Part shown: positions 23,272 through 34,079 of the stretch, piece by piece
Layout of the letters: each line of letters starts with the position of its first letter
Numbering within the stretch: the first letter of the stretch is position 1
NCBI GenBank assembly: GCA_018343915.1
Contig: JABRWF010000001.1
Coordinates: 3,968,001 to 4,032,000 of the forward strand
Source: Agroathelia rolfsii
Taxonomy: Eukaryota > Basidiomycota > Agaricomycetes > Amylocorticiales > Amylocorticiaceae
Length of the DNA: 64,000 nt
Reading direction: 5' to 3'
Notes under the pieces: generated by a model
What the model saw: only the letters and a program-made list of their open reading frames with translations
Database searches by the model: none
Told to the model about the DNA's origin: nothing
Position numbers and translations under genes: made by a program

Positions 23272-23878
23272 CTAATACGGGCGTTGATGACTGGCGACGG
23301 GCATAGCTGGTCCTTCGATACAATCGTAATGCCCTGGAGGGGCCTCGCCAAGGGGTGCGTAGTCGTTCTGTCGAAGGATCCCGCTGAAAGGAAGGTAGCT
23401 TGGTTTGTAACCGAGTGATACCCCATCTTGGACTAATGGGCCAGATTGCAGCGGGTAAGTTGCACCAAGATGATCATATTCCATGGTTTGCTTTATCTGT
23501 GCTTCTTCCAAGCGGCGCTTATCTTGAGATTTTTTATAGAAGATATAGGCTATCACGAGAACTATCACCACAAGCACGACACATACTAGCAGAGACCAAA
23601 GTCAATACAAGGCTAGGACATGGAAAATCCGGTAACGCACTTGCAATGATTGCACCTGTTGAGAGTGGTCCTGATGCGTTTGAACCCCCGGATCCGGTAT
23701 GGTGATGGAAGATGCGTGCATGGGCACCCCATGATTGTAAAAGGACGAAAAATACCGAAAAAAAGAACTGTGACGGTGAGCTCAGTCTGAGCACATGATA
23801 GCCACATGATGACAAGGCTAAGGAAATTGAAACAACAGAGTCAGTGAAACCGAGCCAGGCTATGCACACGCAGATCAT
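23272..23878 (-). CDS. small single-pass membrane protein
   Basis: Two exons joined in phase. The first exon ends SGGSNASGPLSTGAIIA and the second begins with a long helix (ICVVLVVIVLVIAYIFYKK), followed by a charged segment (SQDKRRLEEAQIKQTMEYDH). The tail is Gly/Pro/Tyr-rich and stops at TAG (23272-23274). The N-terminus is uncertain. The first in-frame ATG is at 23878, but a further upstream exon is possible, and a hydrophobic stretch before the short Gly/Ser-rich ectodomain may be the real signal peptide. Layout (short ectodomain, one helix, Pro/Tyr tail) resembles the protein at 15122, without sequence identity that I can see. Function unknown. Confidence 0.6.
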
Positions 23879-24623
23879 GACATACACATTTTTGTATATC
23901 GGCGTGGGGTGTGTGAAGTCTGAATCATGTCTTGAGCACAAACTAGTATTTGTTACTAGCGGAAAGATAACATCATAATTGAGACTATTATTAAGGCCTC
24001 AGTATTGTCTCGATACAGGCACAATTGCATCAGAGGAAGTGCCAAGCCCAACAGATTGCATAGCCTAGGGCACGCGACTGATGCACGGCGATTTGTCTTA
24101 CAGCTGAATCCAACTGATAGTGCTGGAGGATAATAGCCTGAGTTTCAGAGCACCCCTAAGCTGAAGTGATATGACTATAGATGGTCGCATAGATCTGAGA
24201 ATACTGGAGCTCAGGACACAGTAAACAGCAAGACCATGCTACAATGAACTTAAAGACTCATATATGAACATGATGATCGAGTGATAACATAGTAATCCAA
24301 GTGTCACGCCCAGCTCCAACAAACGCCAGAGCCAGTCACGATGGTTGGTGGTCGCGCCGTTACATAATAGAACGGGGCCTGCAATATCAGTTTTTGACTC
24401 GGTAGCCACGTGTGTTTTAATTCGTGAAGCGGCATGGTTCGGCGGCGGGGCTTATATGACTCGATTAGGCACGTGCGCGCGCGGCGAGGCGCGAGGCGCG
24501 CTGATGCGCTGATGGCTCGGCAGAGCGTCGGGCCCGACGCCATTCGTCATGCGCCAATATAAGGAGGTGCGTTCACAATGAGGTTGCCTCATCACCCACA
24601 TCACCTCTCGCACCTCAACCAAC
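23879..24623. other. promoter region between the membrane protein and PARP
   Basis: No gene seen. A GC-rich patch at about 24470-24545 (CGCGCG-rich) precedes the PARP start, and a TATA-like AATATAAGG lies at about 24556-24564, 60 nt before its ATG. Confidence 0.45.
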
Positions 24624-27600
24624 ATGCCCCCTCGCAAGAAAACCTCTGCAGCTGCACCGACGACTAGAGATACGTCTGCAGGTGACGCCAGTGGAGGCCG
24701 AACAACACGGTCGACGCGCACATCAACCAGAACTGCATCAGGTTCTCAGACTACAGCGTCTGTGCCTGCGTCTAAGACCGATCCTGAATCCAAGGCAAAA
24801 CCCACATCCAAGCCCAAGGCAACAAAGAAACGATCACGGGCGTCCGAAGATGATGACGAGGAGGCCTCTGCAGCGGATGATTCAACGATCAAGCCTTCCG
24901 CTAAGAAGGCTAAGGTTGACGACACCGATAAAGATGATGAAAAGGAGAAGAAGATGGTAATTCCAATATTTTGGACACCCTAAATCTAGTTAACTAAGGG
25001 GTTTCTTAGGTTACCATACTCAAAAGAGGCGCGGCGCCTGTGGATCCAGAGTCGCCTTACGTTCGTAAGTGATAATATTAGTCGTGTACTACGAACTTTT
25101 TTGTTAATCCTAGCAGATACACACCAAGTCTATCAGAATGCAGACGGCATCTGGGATGCCATGTTAAACCAGACCGATGTGGTAAACAACTCAAATAAGT
25201 TCGTTAACCCATTCCTTGGCCGTGATATCACTGTCCGCTGAGACTAGAAAATAGGTTCTACGTAATACAGGTATTACATCCATCTGGAAACAGCTCATCA
25301 TGCATAATGTATATCCGCTGGGGACGAGTAGGTGAAAAGGGGTCATCTCAGACCAAGGTATTTTATTACTACTAGTTGTTGCATCTTATTGACGAAATTG
25401 TTCAAATCCTGTCTACTAGGGTCCTTTCAATCCTGCTATGGCGGTCTACCAGTTCAAAAAGCAGTTCCAATCCAAAACAGGAGCATCCTGGGAGCGGCGT
25501 AAAGACATGGCTGCAAAGAAAGGTTGGCATCCGCTTGATTTAATCTATAATCACGGCATTGCTTATACGCATATGCCACAAATACTAGGGAAATATACTT
25601 GGATTGAACGCGATTTTGAAGAGGAAAAAGAGGAAAAAGGAGGGAAAGAAAAGGGCATGGATCAGAAAGATGAGCCCAAAATACCCGATTCAACTTTGCC
25701 TCATTCCGTCCAAGCGCTGTGCAACATCATCTTCTCTACTTCGTACGCAGCATTCTCTCACTATTAATTCGCTGTTGAGATAATGTTTTCTTAGTCTCAT
25801 AAATGCTGCGCTTTCGTCGATGAACTACGATGCTAATAAGCTTCCATTGGGTTGGCGCGTTTTTGTTTAATTACATCGTTACAAACTTTGAACGCCTTGA
25901 TAGGAAAACTTGCGAAATCGACCATTTTGAACGGCTTTTCTGCTCTTAAGGTATATCCGGTTTTTTTCCGCCGGGAGTATTGTTTATTCACTAGCCATTC
26001 TTAGGAACTCTCCGAAGTCATTGACGATCCTAACGGAGATAAGGCTAAGTCACATGGGTCTTTTCAACATGCCTGCCAAAACCTCTCTAATGCTTACTAC
26101 TCGTATGTCAATGTTGATATACATGAGTATTAACTTATACTCATTCACTATTCCAGTATCATTCCTCATTCCTTTGGTCGGAGTCGTCCAGTTGTTATAA
26201 ACGATGCTCAATTATTGAAAAGAGTAACTATTTGCCGAATTCAACATGCCATTCACTACTAATTGAACGCCTTATTAGGAGCTTGAACTTGTGGATGCTC
26301 TGGGAGAAATGGTTAGTGGTCATAAAGCGTTCAAGTTTACGGTGAATCTTACATAACTGCAACAGGAAATCGCTCAGAAACTCATATCATCTACTATCTC
26401 TACCGATGAACATGGAAACCCAATTAACGAACTTGATGCTCGTTTCCGCTCTCTTGGCTTGTCTTCAATGGAACCAATCGACCCAACCAGTACTGAGTTC
26501 AACGTATTGGAAGGATATGCACGTGACACCCATGGTGCAACACATAGACACTTGAAGGCAAATATTCTTCACGCCTTCCGAGTAGAGAGGTGTGTACTGA
26601 AATAATCACCTGGTCCCTTTCGTTCTCTGAATTATTGATTTAGACAAAGCGAGACGGAGGCTTGGTATAAGGGTGGCTTCGATAAAGTCCCCGACGGTGA
26701 ACGCCTGCTTCTTTGGCATGGTTCCAGGGCCACTAACTTTGCAGGTTAACTATATATATATTTGTATGACTTTCTTATCAGACTTGCTTACATTCTAGAA
26801 TAGGCATACTCAAACAGGGCTTGCGCATTGCACCGCCTGAAGGTTTGTTTCTTGTTTTACGAAAATTTACTGAACACTAACAACCTGCTTATTCCAGCCC
26901 CTGTCAATGGTTTGTTCAAAGTTATTTTCTGACATTTTATCTATTGACAAATTTCAAGGCTATATGTTTGGCAAGGGTGTTTACTTTGCCGATGTAAGCC
27001 TACTAAAGCATGACTATTTTCTTCTTTTCTTAACTAATCGTTTTCTTTCTATAGATGATGTCCAAGGTTTGTCGTTGAAAACTTGTCCCCGTCAAACTCA
27101 CTCATCTAACACTGACGTTCTCAGTCCGCTGGGTACTGCTATCATAGGTAAGCGTATACCTAGATGGCAAAGCACGCATATGTCTGATTCATTGGTCTAA
27201 TTGCTTACAGTATGAGCAATGGAGTGGGCATTTTACTTCTCTGCGAGGTGGCCGCCAAGCCATTCCACGAGTTATACCACGCCAGTTATAACGCCAATGT
27301 CGATTGTCCCGCGGCCAATAAACGGTATCTCTATTTTTTCTTAGTCCAGGAACACATGACTTACCCACAACGCTATCATTAAAGGTGTACGAAAGGTATC
27401 GGAAGGACTCAGCCTACAAAATGGAAGGATGCAGGTGAGGCGCTCAGCCATCCCGAGCTCAAGGGTTGCGAAATGCCTGCTGGACCAGGAGAAAATGTCA
27501 ATCCGCCTCAAGCTTATCTACAGTATAACGAAGTGAGTAATTCTACCCTGCATCTAGTTGGCAAACGAAATCTGACTCCTGACCGGAATCCAGTACATAG

Positions 27601-27656
27601 TATATGATACTGCTCAAATACGCCTGCGTTATTTGCTTATGGTCAAGATGAATTGA
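24624..27656 (+). CDS. WGR-domain poly(ADP-ribose) polymerase
   Basis: Nuclear ADP-ribosyltransferase that uses NAD+ to modify proteins at DNA breaks. Many short exons. The N-terminus (MPPRKKTSAAAP) is Lys/Ser/Thr-rich with a KKRSR basic cluster and no zinc fingers, as in PARP2 and fungal PARPs. The WGR domain carries YIRWGRVGEKG (about 25310-25340) and GPFNPAMAVYQFKKQF. The helical regulatory domain contains NAYYSIIPHSFGR and ELELVDALGEM. The catalytic H-Y-E triad is complete: WHGSR (about 26717), GKGVYFAD, and the Glu of YNEYIVYD, which is split by an intron near 27533. Small exons around MMSKSAGYCYHSMSNG need careful splicing. Stop TGA at 27654-27656. The triad predicts polymerase rather than mono-transferase activity. 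Confidence 0.93.
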
Positions 27657-27774
27657 TCTTTTCTTGAATAATAAACCACATCTTGTCTTTTAGTTTAATA
27701 TTATCTACGACTTCTTTAGGATCTATAACTATCGTTTGTGGGAGTGTGAGATTTGTTAGGCAAAAGTCTCCCGC

Positions 27775-27846
27775 AGCACCGTGACGCAGTGGAAGCGTGC
27801 AGGGCTCATAACCCTGAAGTCCCTTGATCGAAACAAGGCGGTGCTA
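27775..27846 (+). tRNA. initiator tRNA-Met (CAT), intronless
   Basis: A 72-nt cloverleaf: acceptor AGCACCG pairs with CGGTGCT, followed by discriminator A. The D-arm is ACGC/GCGT. The anticodon arm AGGG-CTCATAA-CCCT gives CAT, and the T-arm CCTTG-ATCGAAA-CAAGG closes it. Initiator marks are present: the A1-T72 pair, three G-C pairs in the anticodon stem, and A at positions 54 and 60 of the T-loop (ATCGAAA rather than TTCRA). The sequence is near that of yeast initiator tRNA. The internal A and B boxes lie in the D- and T-arms. Confidence 0.96.
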
Positions 27847-27854
27847 GAATAATA

Positions 27855-27858
27855 TTTT
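27855..27858 (+). terminator. RNA polymerase III terminator of the tRNA
   Basis: TTTT run nine bases after the tRNA discriminator base, the usual position of a Pol III stop. Confidence 0.6.
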
Positions 27859-28409
27859 CTTTGAAAACGCTCTTATTTTGCATGCTGATCACTCAGCGTC
27901 TTATGACTGCATAATTTGGCCCTCGATTCTTTCTTCGTTCAGGCAGATGACTAACAATTCAATCTTTTGCTTCTTCCCAGGTGACTGCTTCCAGGCCCTT
28001 ACTATTCGGAAGTCACGGTGATGATGCAAGCTTTCCCTTCACTTGATCACTTTTTTGCCCAAAATAGAAAAGCTCCCGGCCGCTGAACGCTTCTTGCTTC
28101 CGCGATGTGACTTCAAACTGTGTGTGTGAAGAGTGGAGTTGCCTTTTCTGACGTTCTTTATCCTTTCAACAGTCACCGCCCTCGCATTTCCTCGGGACGG
28201 CATTCCACCTCTTAGGCTGTATAAAATATTGCGCTATGATAGAGATGACAGTCTCCCAGTCTCCCCCCAGAAACCTGTGGGATTGGCTCACTCCTCATAT
28301 CCTTTCTTTTTCTCACTCGGCGGTGGCTGAGAATACCTAATTCGAGAGAACCTCGACCTTGCTCAGGCTAACACTTTACAACTCTACCAATTATTGTTGG
28401 GTTTTATAC
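27859..28409. other. promoter and leader of the HMG-box gene
   Basis: No ATG-started frame with family features. The frame upstream of 28410 stays open but has no in-frame ATG. It contains a pyrimidine-rich tract near 28305-28320 of the kind seen in fungal promoters. Confidence 0.45.
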
Positions 28410-29748
28410 ATGGATACTCCGGGATTGTCAATTGGAGACTCGTCACCTCGTCTCAATTGGTCAGTGCAATATTGCCCGCCATGTTCTCCTTCATCATCAG
28501 AAGTTTCATCACGATTATCCCACGGGACACCCTCAACCTCACCCCCCTCATTCCCGCATACGCCCAGTAGCTCCGGGATTCCAGGCCAAGACACCAGTAG
28601 CGTCATTTCCTCGGACACCGATTCTAGTCCCCAAAGTTCGCCCACGTCAAATAGGACTGCCCGCAAGACTCGTTGCTCCTCTGATCAGTCCAATAGTCTA
28701 CCCCCCTCCATCTTGGCGCGCATGGACATGAGTAGAGTTCGAAGACCACAAAATGCATTCTTCCTATTTCGTCGCGATTTTCTTGCCAAGCATGGCCAGA
28801 CGCTCAAGAATAACGTCGAGCACGACCATCGGCACATTTCGCGCATTGTTGCGGTTGCATGGAAAGCTGCCTCGTCGGAGGAGAGGGCAAAGTACTCCCT
28901 GATGGCAGAGACCGAGAAGAAGAAGCACGCGGAGCTGTACCCCAACTATCGGTTCAGTCCGCAGAGGCGTGAATGTGTCCCACGGCGTAGACGGGTACAA
29001 AGGAACGGGGAGCTTGATGGCGAACGCGATGCAAAGATAGCGAAGCTAATCCTCGACGGTGCTTCGAGTGACCAGATTATTCGTGATCTTGCTGGGATTG
29101 ACCAGCTCATAGAAACTGAAAAGGTAAATGAGCAGGCAAGATCTCAGAATACATGGCTGGACCCTTGTGCCTTCACCATCGACACCGCATCGTTGCCTAT
29201 TGAATCCGCCCAGGCTGAAGAGCCTTTCCACTACATTGATGTAAGAACTACAGCACCTACTGTAGTACCTGCCTAGTATCTCACCTCCTGTCCTGAATTT
29301 TATTTAGGTTAACATGCATTCGCCCGGTTTTACCGCTGGATTCAACGTATCCGGTTCCTACACGCGGTTCAGTGGCTGCGTTTCGTCCCAACGTTATCTC
29401 ACCAATCTCGTTTCCAGCAATCAGACTGTTTCAATCGGATCCTTTGACTATACCCTCTCCGACCAGTCCAGACCTAATTTCCCACCTTCCTTGTACAATG
29501 CAACAGGAATACCCTCTTCACTAATTCACATGGATCTGTTTTCTCGGACGCCATCGTTTGAGGAGCTTCATGGCTTTATTTCCAATTCGGTCACATCCTC
29601 AGTTTCTGCAGAGCGACAAGCCATTAACGAGCACGACGCTCACGTTCCGATGAATCTTTCTCGACCCATACCTACGACTTACGCGTCCTTGACCGATGGT
29701 CAGCCAGCTACGGCATACAGTTACTTCGTTTATCAACCAAAATTCTGA
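28410..29748 (+). CDS. HMG-box transcription factor
   Basis: Sequence-specific DNA-binding protein of the SRY/MATA HMG type. Two exons (28410-29240 and 29308-29748), 423 aa. The first in-frame ATG is 28410 (MDTPGLSIGDSS). The N-terminal 100 residues are Ser/Pro-rich. The HMG box is at about residues 108-176: RVRRPQNAFFLFRRDF opens it, and VAVAWKAASSEERAKYSLMA and EKKKHAELYPNYRFSP complete it. A basic patch (PRRRRVQR) follows, a likely nuclear signal. The C-terminal third is Ser/Thr-rich without known domains. Basidiomycete relatives include pheromone-response and sexual-development regulators, but the family is large and I cannot assign an orthologue. No mating-type homeodomain or pheromone genes are near. 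Convergent with the next gene, 168 bp apart. Confidence 0.88.
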
Positions 29749-29916
29749 TGGAATTAGACTCTTGGGGTGGGAAATAGAGAAAGGCACAGTCGGATTTATC
29801 TAGTTCTTCGAATACTCATGTCAATTACCCTCGTCCGATTATAAAATATCAAAATATCTGCTCATATGTTAATCCAGAATGTTTTGCCATAAATGAAATG
29901 TTCAACTCAGAGCACT

Positions 29917-30992
29917 CTACATGTCTTTACGTATCTTCTCGAATACTCCTATGCCATGTGTCCCAAGTGCAGTAGCCAGGCCTACAACTTCAGCACCGGC
30001 CGCGTGCATCCGCTTTGCCCCACGGGCGTCATGCACACCTCCAATACCGATTATGCGAATCTCCTTCAAGCCCAAGTTCGATGAAACTCTGAGGGCTTGC
30101 GAAAATGAAAATACGTTGCCAAGTGCCAAGGGATGAAGGGCCTCGCCAGCTAGGCCACCGAGTGGTGTCGGAAGGGCAAAATTAGGCTCTGTTAACTCCT
30201 CCGATGGGTTAGAGTAATCCGGAGATGGCTGGATCTCCGAAGGTAACTGAAAATCAGAGCCGGGATTGCCAAAAAAGAGACTGGAGCCAAGGGTGTTGGT
30301 ACAGGACAAGAATGCAATCGGGCACCTGCCAGTGATCAAGGGTAGCTCGAGGACTGCGAGCATCTTGATGAACTGGTCCTTGAAGACGTAGGGCGGAAGC
30401 TTGAGCCCAAGGGTTAAACTGGGATCAGCCTCAAAGTGTTTGGAGAATATGGCAATTAGGGGAACGAGCAGTGTGGGCTCGTAGGCAGGCGGCGGTGCGT
30501 ATGGAATGTTGGGGCATGATGCATTGAATTCCACAGCTATCCGGTGCTTAGCTTCGCCTAATGAGGAGCGGAGCCCTTGTATCATGTTCAGCATGGTGTC
30601 TAGCTCCCTCGGATCACTGCTGGTAATGCTGATGATAAAAGGCTTGTGATTATTTCCGTTCGGGGTGGCATTGGACGCGAGGATACGAGAGATAGATTCG
30701 ATATAATATGACAATGGATGGGGCGAGTATCCGTAGGAATTAAGGCTCCACCGAGAGTCTGCGGCGAGGGCTACCTGTGTTGACTGGTCTATAAGTTTCC
30801 ACAAAGGTATGTCGGTATACTTACAGCATTGGTATTGTCCTCTTGAAAGCCACCGAGTGTCGCTGTCCTGGATGTCACTGCTCCAGTATGCGGTGTGTTA
30901 TATAGAATTTCAATTTGTTCATGGTCAGAAGCCCATAAGCACGAAGAATTGATGAGAGGAGGTGTGATTATTAGGCTATGAATATGCACCAT
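29917..30992 (-). CDS. class 1A-like dihydroorotate dehydrogenase family protein
   Basis: FMN-dependent TIM-barrel enzyme; in the family it oxidises dihydroorotate to orotate in pyrimidine synthesis. Two exons, about 341 aa; ATG at 30992 (MVHIHSLIITPPL). The substrate/FMN segment is SLNSYGYSPHPL. The catalytic-loop signature NASCPN carries the Cys base typical of class 1, where class 2 has Ser. SCTNTLGSSLFF and LGGLAGEALHPLALGN follow, and the phosphate-binding end is IIGIGGVHDARGAKRMHAAG, with GLATALG. There is no mitochondrial presequence or membrane helix, so it is predicted to be cytosolic, unlike the quinone-dependent mitochondrial enzyme that fungi normally use. It may be the soluble enzyme or a related dehydrogenase with another substrate. 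Confidence 0.85.
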
Positions 30993-32650
30993 ATTAATGA
31001 AGTAAAACAAAGACGATAAGGGAGCGAGGTTCTTATCTGGCTTATCTACAGCTGCGTATGTGACGAAATGTACAATCGCCAAGGAACTAGAGAAGCAATG
31101 CATTCATCGATGACATTTCGCTGGTGCAGATTCTGACCTTTCGTCTGGATTGGATATTCAGCTGCATCAAGCATGTCAAACTCTACATGAGTAGTTCAGG
31201 CTACCAAAATTTATCGATAGACTCGTGTTATTTGAAATAAACTAATTATGCCACTACCTCTGCAAGCAGCAGTCGCATACATCAATCGATCACATATGCC
31301 ATCTATCCTTTCCCTTTCATCCATCCCAAAAACATTTACGATCCCAAGGCCAATTCCTTACGCCCAAGGTACTCTTAGTTCTGTCCAACATCCGATGCTT
31401 ATTCCCCGTATATCGTCTTAAAAACTCCTACTCCAAGCTTACTATCAATTGCGCCAGCGACACCGACTATATTATATTTTTCAGCATCTTATCTGACGAG
31501 CCGTTGAATGCCCGCCGAGTATTATATGAATTTTTGATTGCCATAGTCTGGCCCCAGGATCTCTGGGTGGGAAGACTCCAGATTCAGTCCGTGTATCGGT
31601 ATGGCCGAAGATCGCAGTCGAGACTTGAATACAGATTGGCTTTCTTATGTCAAATTCAAGCTCTGTTTAGCGGGATCCTCGATGATGTCACAGCTCGAAT
31701 CTGACAGCTCCCGAGAACTTGGAAGTAGGAAAAAATCGGAGAACAAATAAAGCCTAAATCATGATGTCAGTATACGATCGTTTTTTTTTTTCTTTCGGAG
31801 ACGCTCAAACCTCACAATGCCATGAGCAAGACGTCTACCCGTAGACGATTGACAAGGTTCCGGCGACAAGAAGCGGTACGACGCATTGAACTCAACGCCG
31901 GTGTAATTTCTGAACTTCCCGTCTGATCCTTAACGAATTGCTGGAATGTCTTCCAGCATCCTCACCAGTTTTTTTTAGCACCCTCGCTGAAGATGTCGAT
32001 AGTAAATGGTTTTTGTGAATTATGTTTGAGAGTTTTATCGTCTGGTGTTGTGTTTGAAAGCGCCTGGATGCTTTGTGTGCATTCATTCAGGATGTGAGAC
32101 AACCCATGCGAATGAAGGAAGTAGTGAGGTTCCAAAGAGCACGCGACCTATAGCTAAAAACACGAATTTGGCAATTATGAGTCAAGTAGAAATATATAGC
32201 TGGAATTACATACATCAGTATTTTATTGTGTAAAGCCATGTTAACTGCTCAAGTAGTTATGGGACCTGTATAAGGCGATTTGTAAAACTCCTCCAGTCCA
32301 GAATGTTCGGTTGTCTTCAGACAGGTCGAGTGATAAGAGGTGGGATGACCATGAGTTGATTGTCACCGAATGTGCAGTGATGTTCTGTGACATGAAGTAA
32401 GTGATTAAAGATGCATGTTGTAGCTTCATGTTATATTTTTACACATCAGGATACGTGCAGGGCGTTAGAAGCGTTTGGTCCTAGTGCCTAAATCAGCGGA
32501 AACAGGGGAGGCCACGATGCAAACGCATGTCAATCCCGTATCAAGGGCAGGCAGGAAATCGAAAATGGCTGTGATAAATAGTAAAAACAGCAATATATAC
32601 GTACAAATGTCTTTCGAGTGCCAAATCGGTTCAATAAAGGAAAGAGACAG
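30993..32650. other. intergenic, 1.65 kb
   Basis: No gene recognised on either strand. Short frames at 31504-31704 (+) and 31892-32086 (-) lack motifs. A 10-nt T-run lies near 31781. The 5' end must hold the dehydrogenase promoter. Confidence 0.4.
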
Positions 32651-33639
32651 CTATTTCATCAACTCTTCCCTCTCCAGAACCGACCTCTCCAACTTGATCA
32701 GAATCGTTGTTCTAGATGGAAACGGCTGGGTGGGTGTATGGTGTGCTGTCACTCGAGCAGGCTGCAGGGGTGTGTTGGAGGCACACAGTGCATCATGGAC
32801 CACAGCTCAGTTTCCAGAAACATACGGTGCCAATCGATAATAGTCAAGATTACTTACAAAACCTAATCCGTCCAGAACAGCCTCCACGATGCCAGCTGTG
32901 AATGATGAGCAGCTCAGCTGACTCATGTCCTTGGGTACAGATATGAATTTCTCCACAAGCGGGTCGTTATCGATGATCATATCTATAAACAACAAAATAT
33001 ATTACAGCAACGCAAATTAGTTTTAAAAAAGCATTCAAGAGGCAAGTGGGCTAGTAAGATAATAGCTTCTCACATACATTCATCGTCATGCTCCACGCTT
33101 TTCTCAATAGCATCGGCCGCCTTTCCGAAAACAGCGCGCCACACGTTGGTATGTATCGAAACCAATGCGGGCACAAGGCGAATCTCGCGCTTGGGCGCTT
33201 TGGACGCGGACTCCGTTCGCCAGGTCATGAGTTCCAAAGTTCTGGTCCCAATACGGTATCCCAATGTGTTCAGTCTGGAAGGAAGTTGGGGACATAGTTA
33301 ATGGATGAGTGGATGGACAGATATACTAGGTGTATACCTTCGTTCTAGATCGCTTATTCCGCTCACGCGCTTCTGCGTATACTGCACGATTTCGGAGAAC
33401 AGAAAGGCAAATGCGGAAGCGGAGACCTCTGCATTCCGCGTCTTGTTCAGATTGCGCTCGTAGATGTTCGGTCTGGACACTGCGGAAGCGGGGCGTGGTG
33501 TTCCTATGGCGGTGTTGATGCTAGGAGAAGGCAACGAGAATCGGGCGGAGGAGGTGGTTGGTGAAAGATGCTCTGTTGATGATGAGGCATTGGAAGACGA
33601 GAGCATAGAGAAACGTGGGGATGGTGGGGCGAATGCCAT
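32651..33639 (-). CDS. TRS31: TRAPP complex subunit Trs31/TRAPPC5
   Basis: Core subunit of the TRAPP tethering complex that acts as the Ypt1/Rab1 exchange factor at the Golgi. Four exons. The ATG at 33639 (MAFAPPSPRFSM) adds a Ser-rich N-terminal extension of about 45 aa before the conserved IYERNLNKTRNAEVSASAFA and FLFSEIVQYTQKRVSGISDL. Exon 2 has LGYRIGTRTLELMTWRTES and KAPKREIRLVPALVSIHTNV. Exon 3 has ISVPKDMSQLSCSSF and TAGIVEAVLDGLGF, with the conserved Cys of the Bet3-like fold. The last exon reads PARVTAH, PSRTTILIKLE and ends EREELMK with TAG (32651-32653). Frames upstream of 33639 are open but lack an ATG. Complete and highly conserved. Confidence 0.95.
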
Positions 33640-34079
33640 GGCTGCTGGATCTTTCTTTGTGCCTTTCCTGATGGTTTTCGTTCGTGTCTGTCGGGCCAAG
33701 CAAACAACGTCGCGGTATACAAAGTGTGTTGCGGTGAGCGAGTGTGATCTATAGAAGAGACTCGGTCTCCTGGTCGGAGATCAAAAACTTGAAGTTACGT
33801 CTTGCCAGTGGTCTTGCCCCCAGACTCTGTCAGGGGATCCCCCATTTCGTCCTGCTGATAGGTCGAGTTGCTCTGAAAAACACTTCATTCCAAATACGAC
33901 TAATACGATTGTATACAAAACCATGAGTCTATACACATGAATGACGAGTGATGATAGCATAAGTTTCCAGATATACAAATGTTCATACTATAGATACAAA
34001 TACACCGCATCCTTTCCTCTGTCCATAAATTACATGTAAAATACCTTCATCAATCCTTCCATCAGCCTCATGTTTCAGC
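33640..34079. other. spacer between TRS31 and the BTB gene
   Basis: 440 bp between two minus-strand genes. It holds the TRS31 promoter and the BTB gene's 3' end. No other feature seen. Confidence 0.4.
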
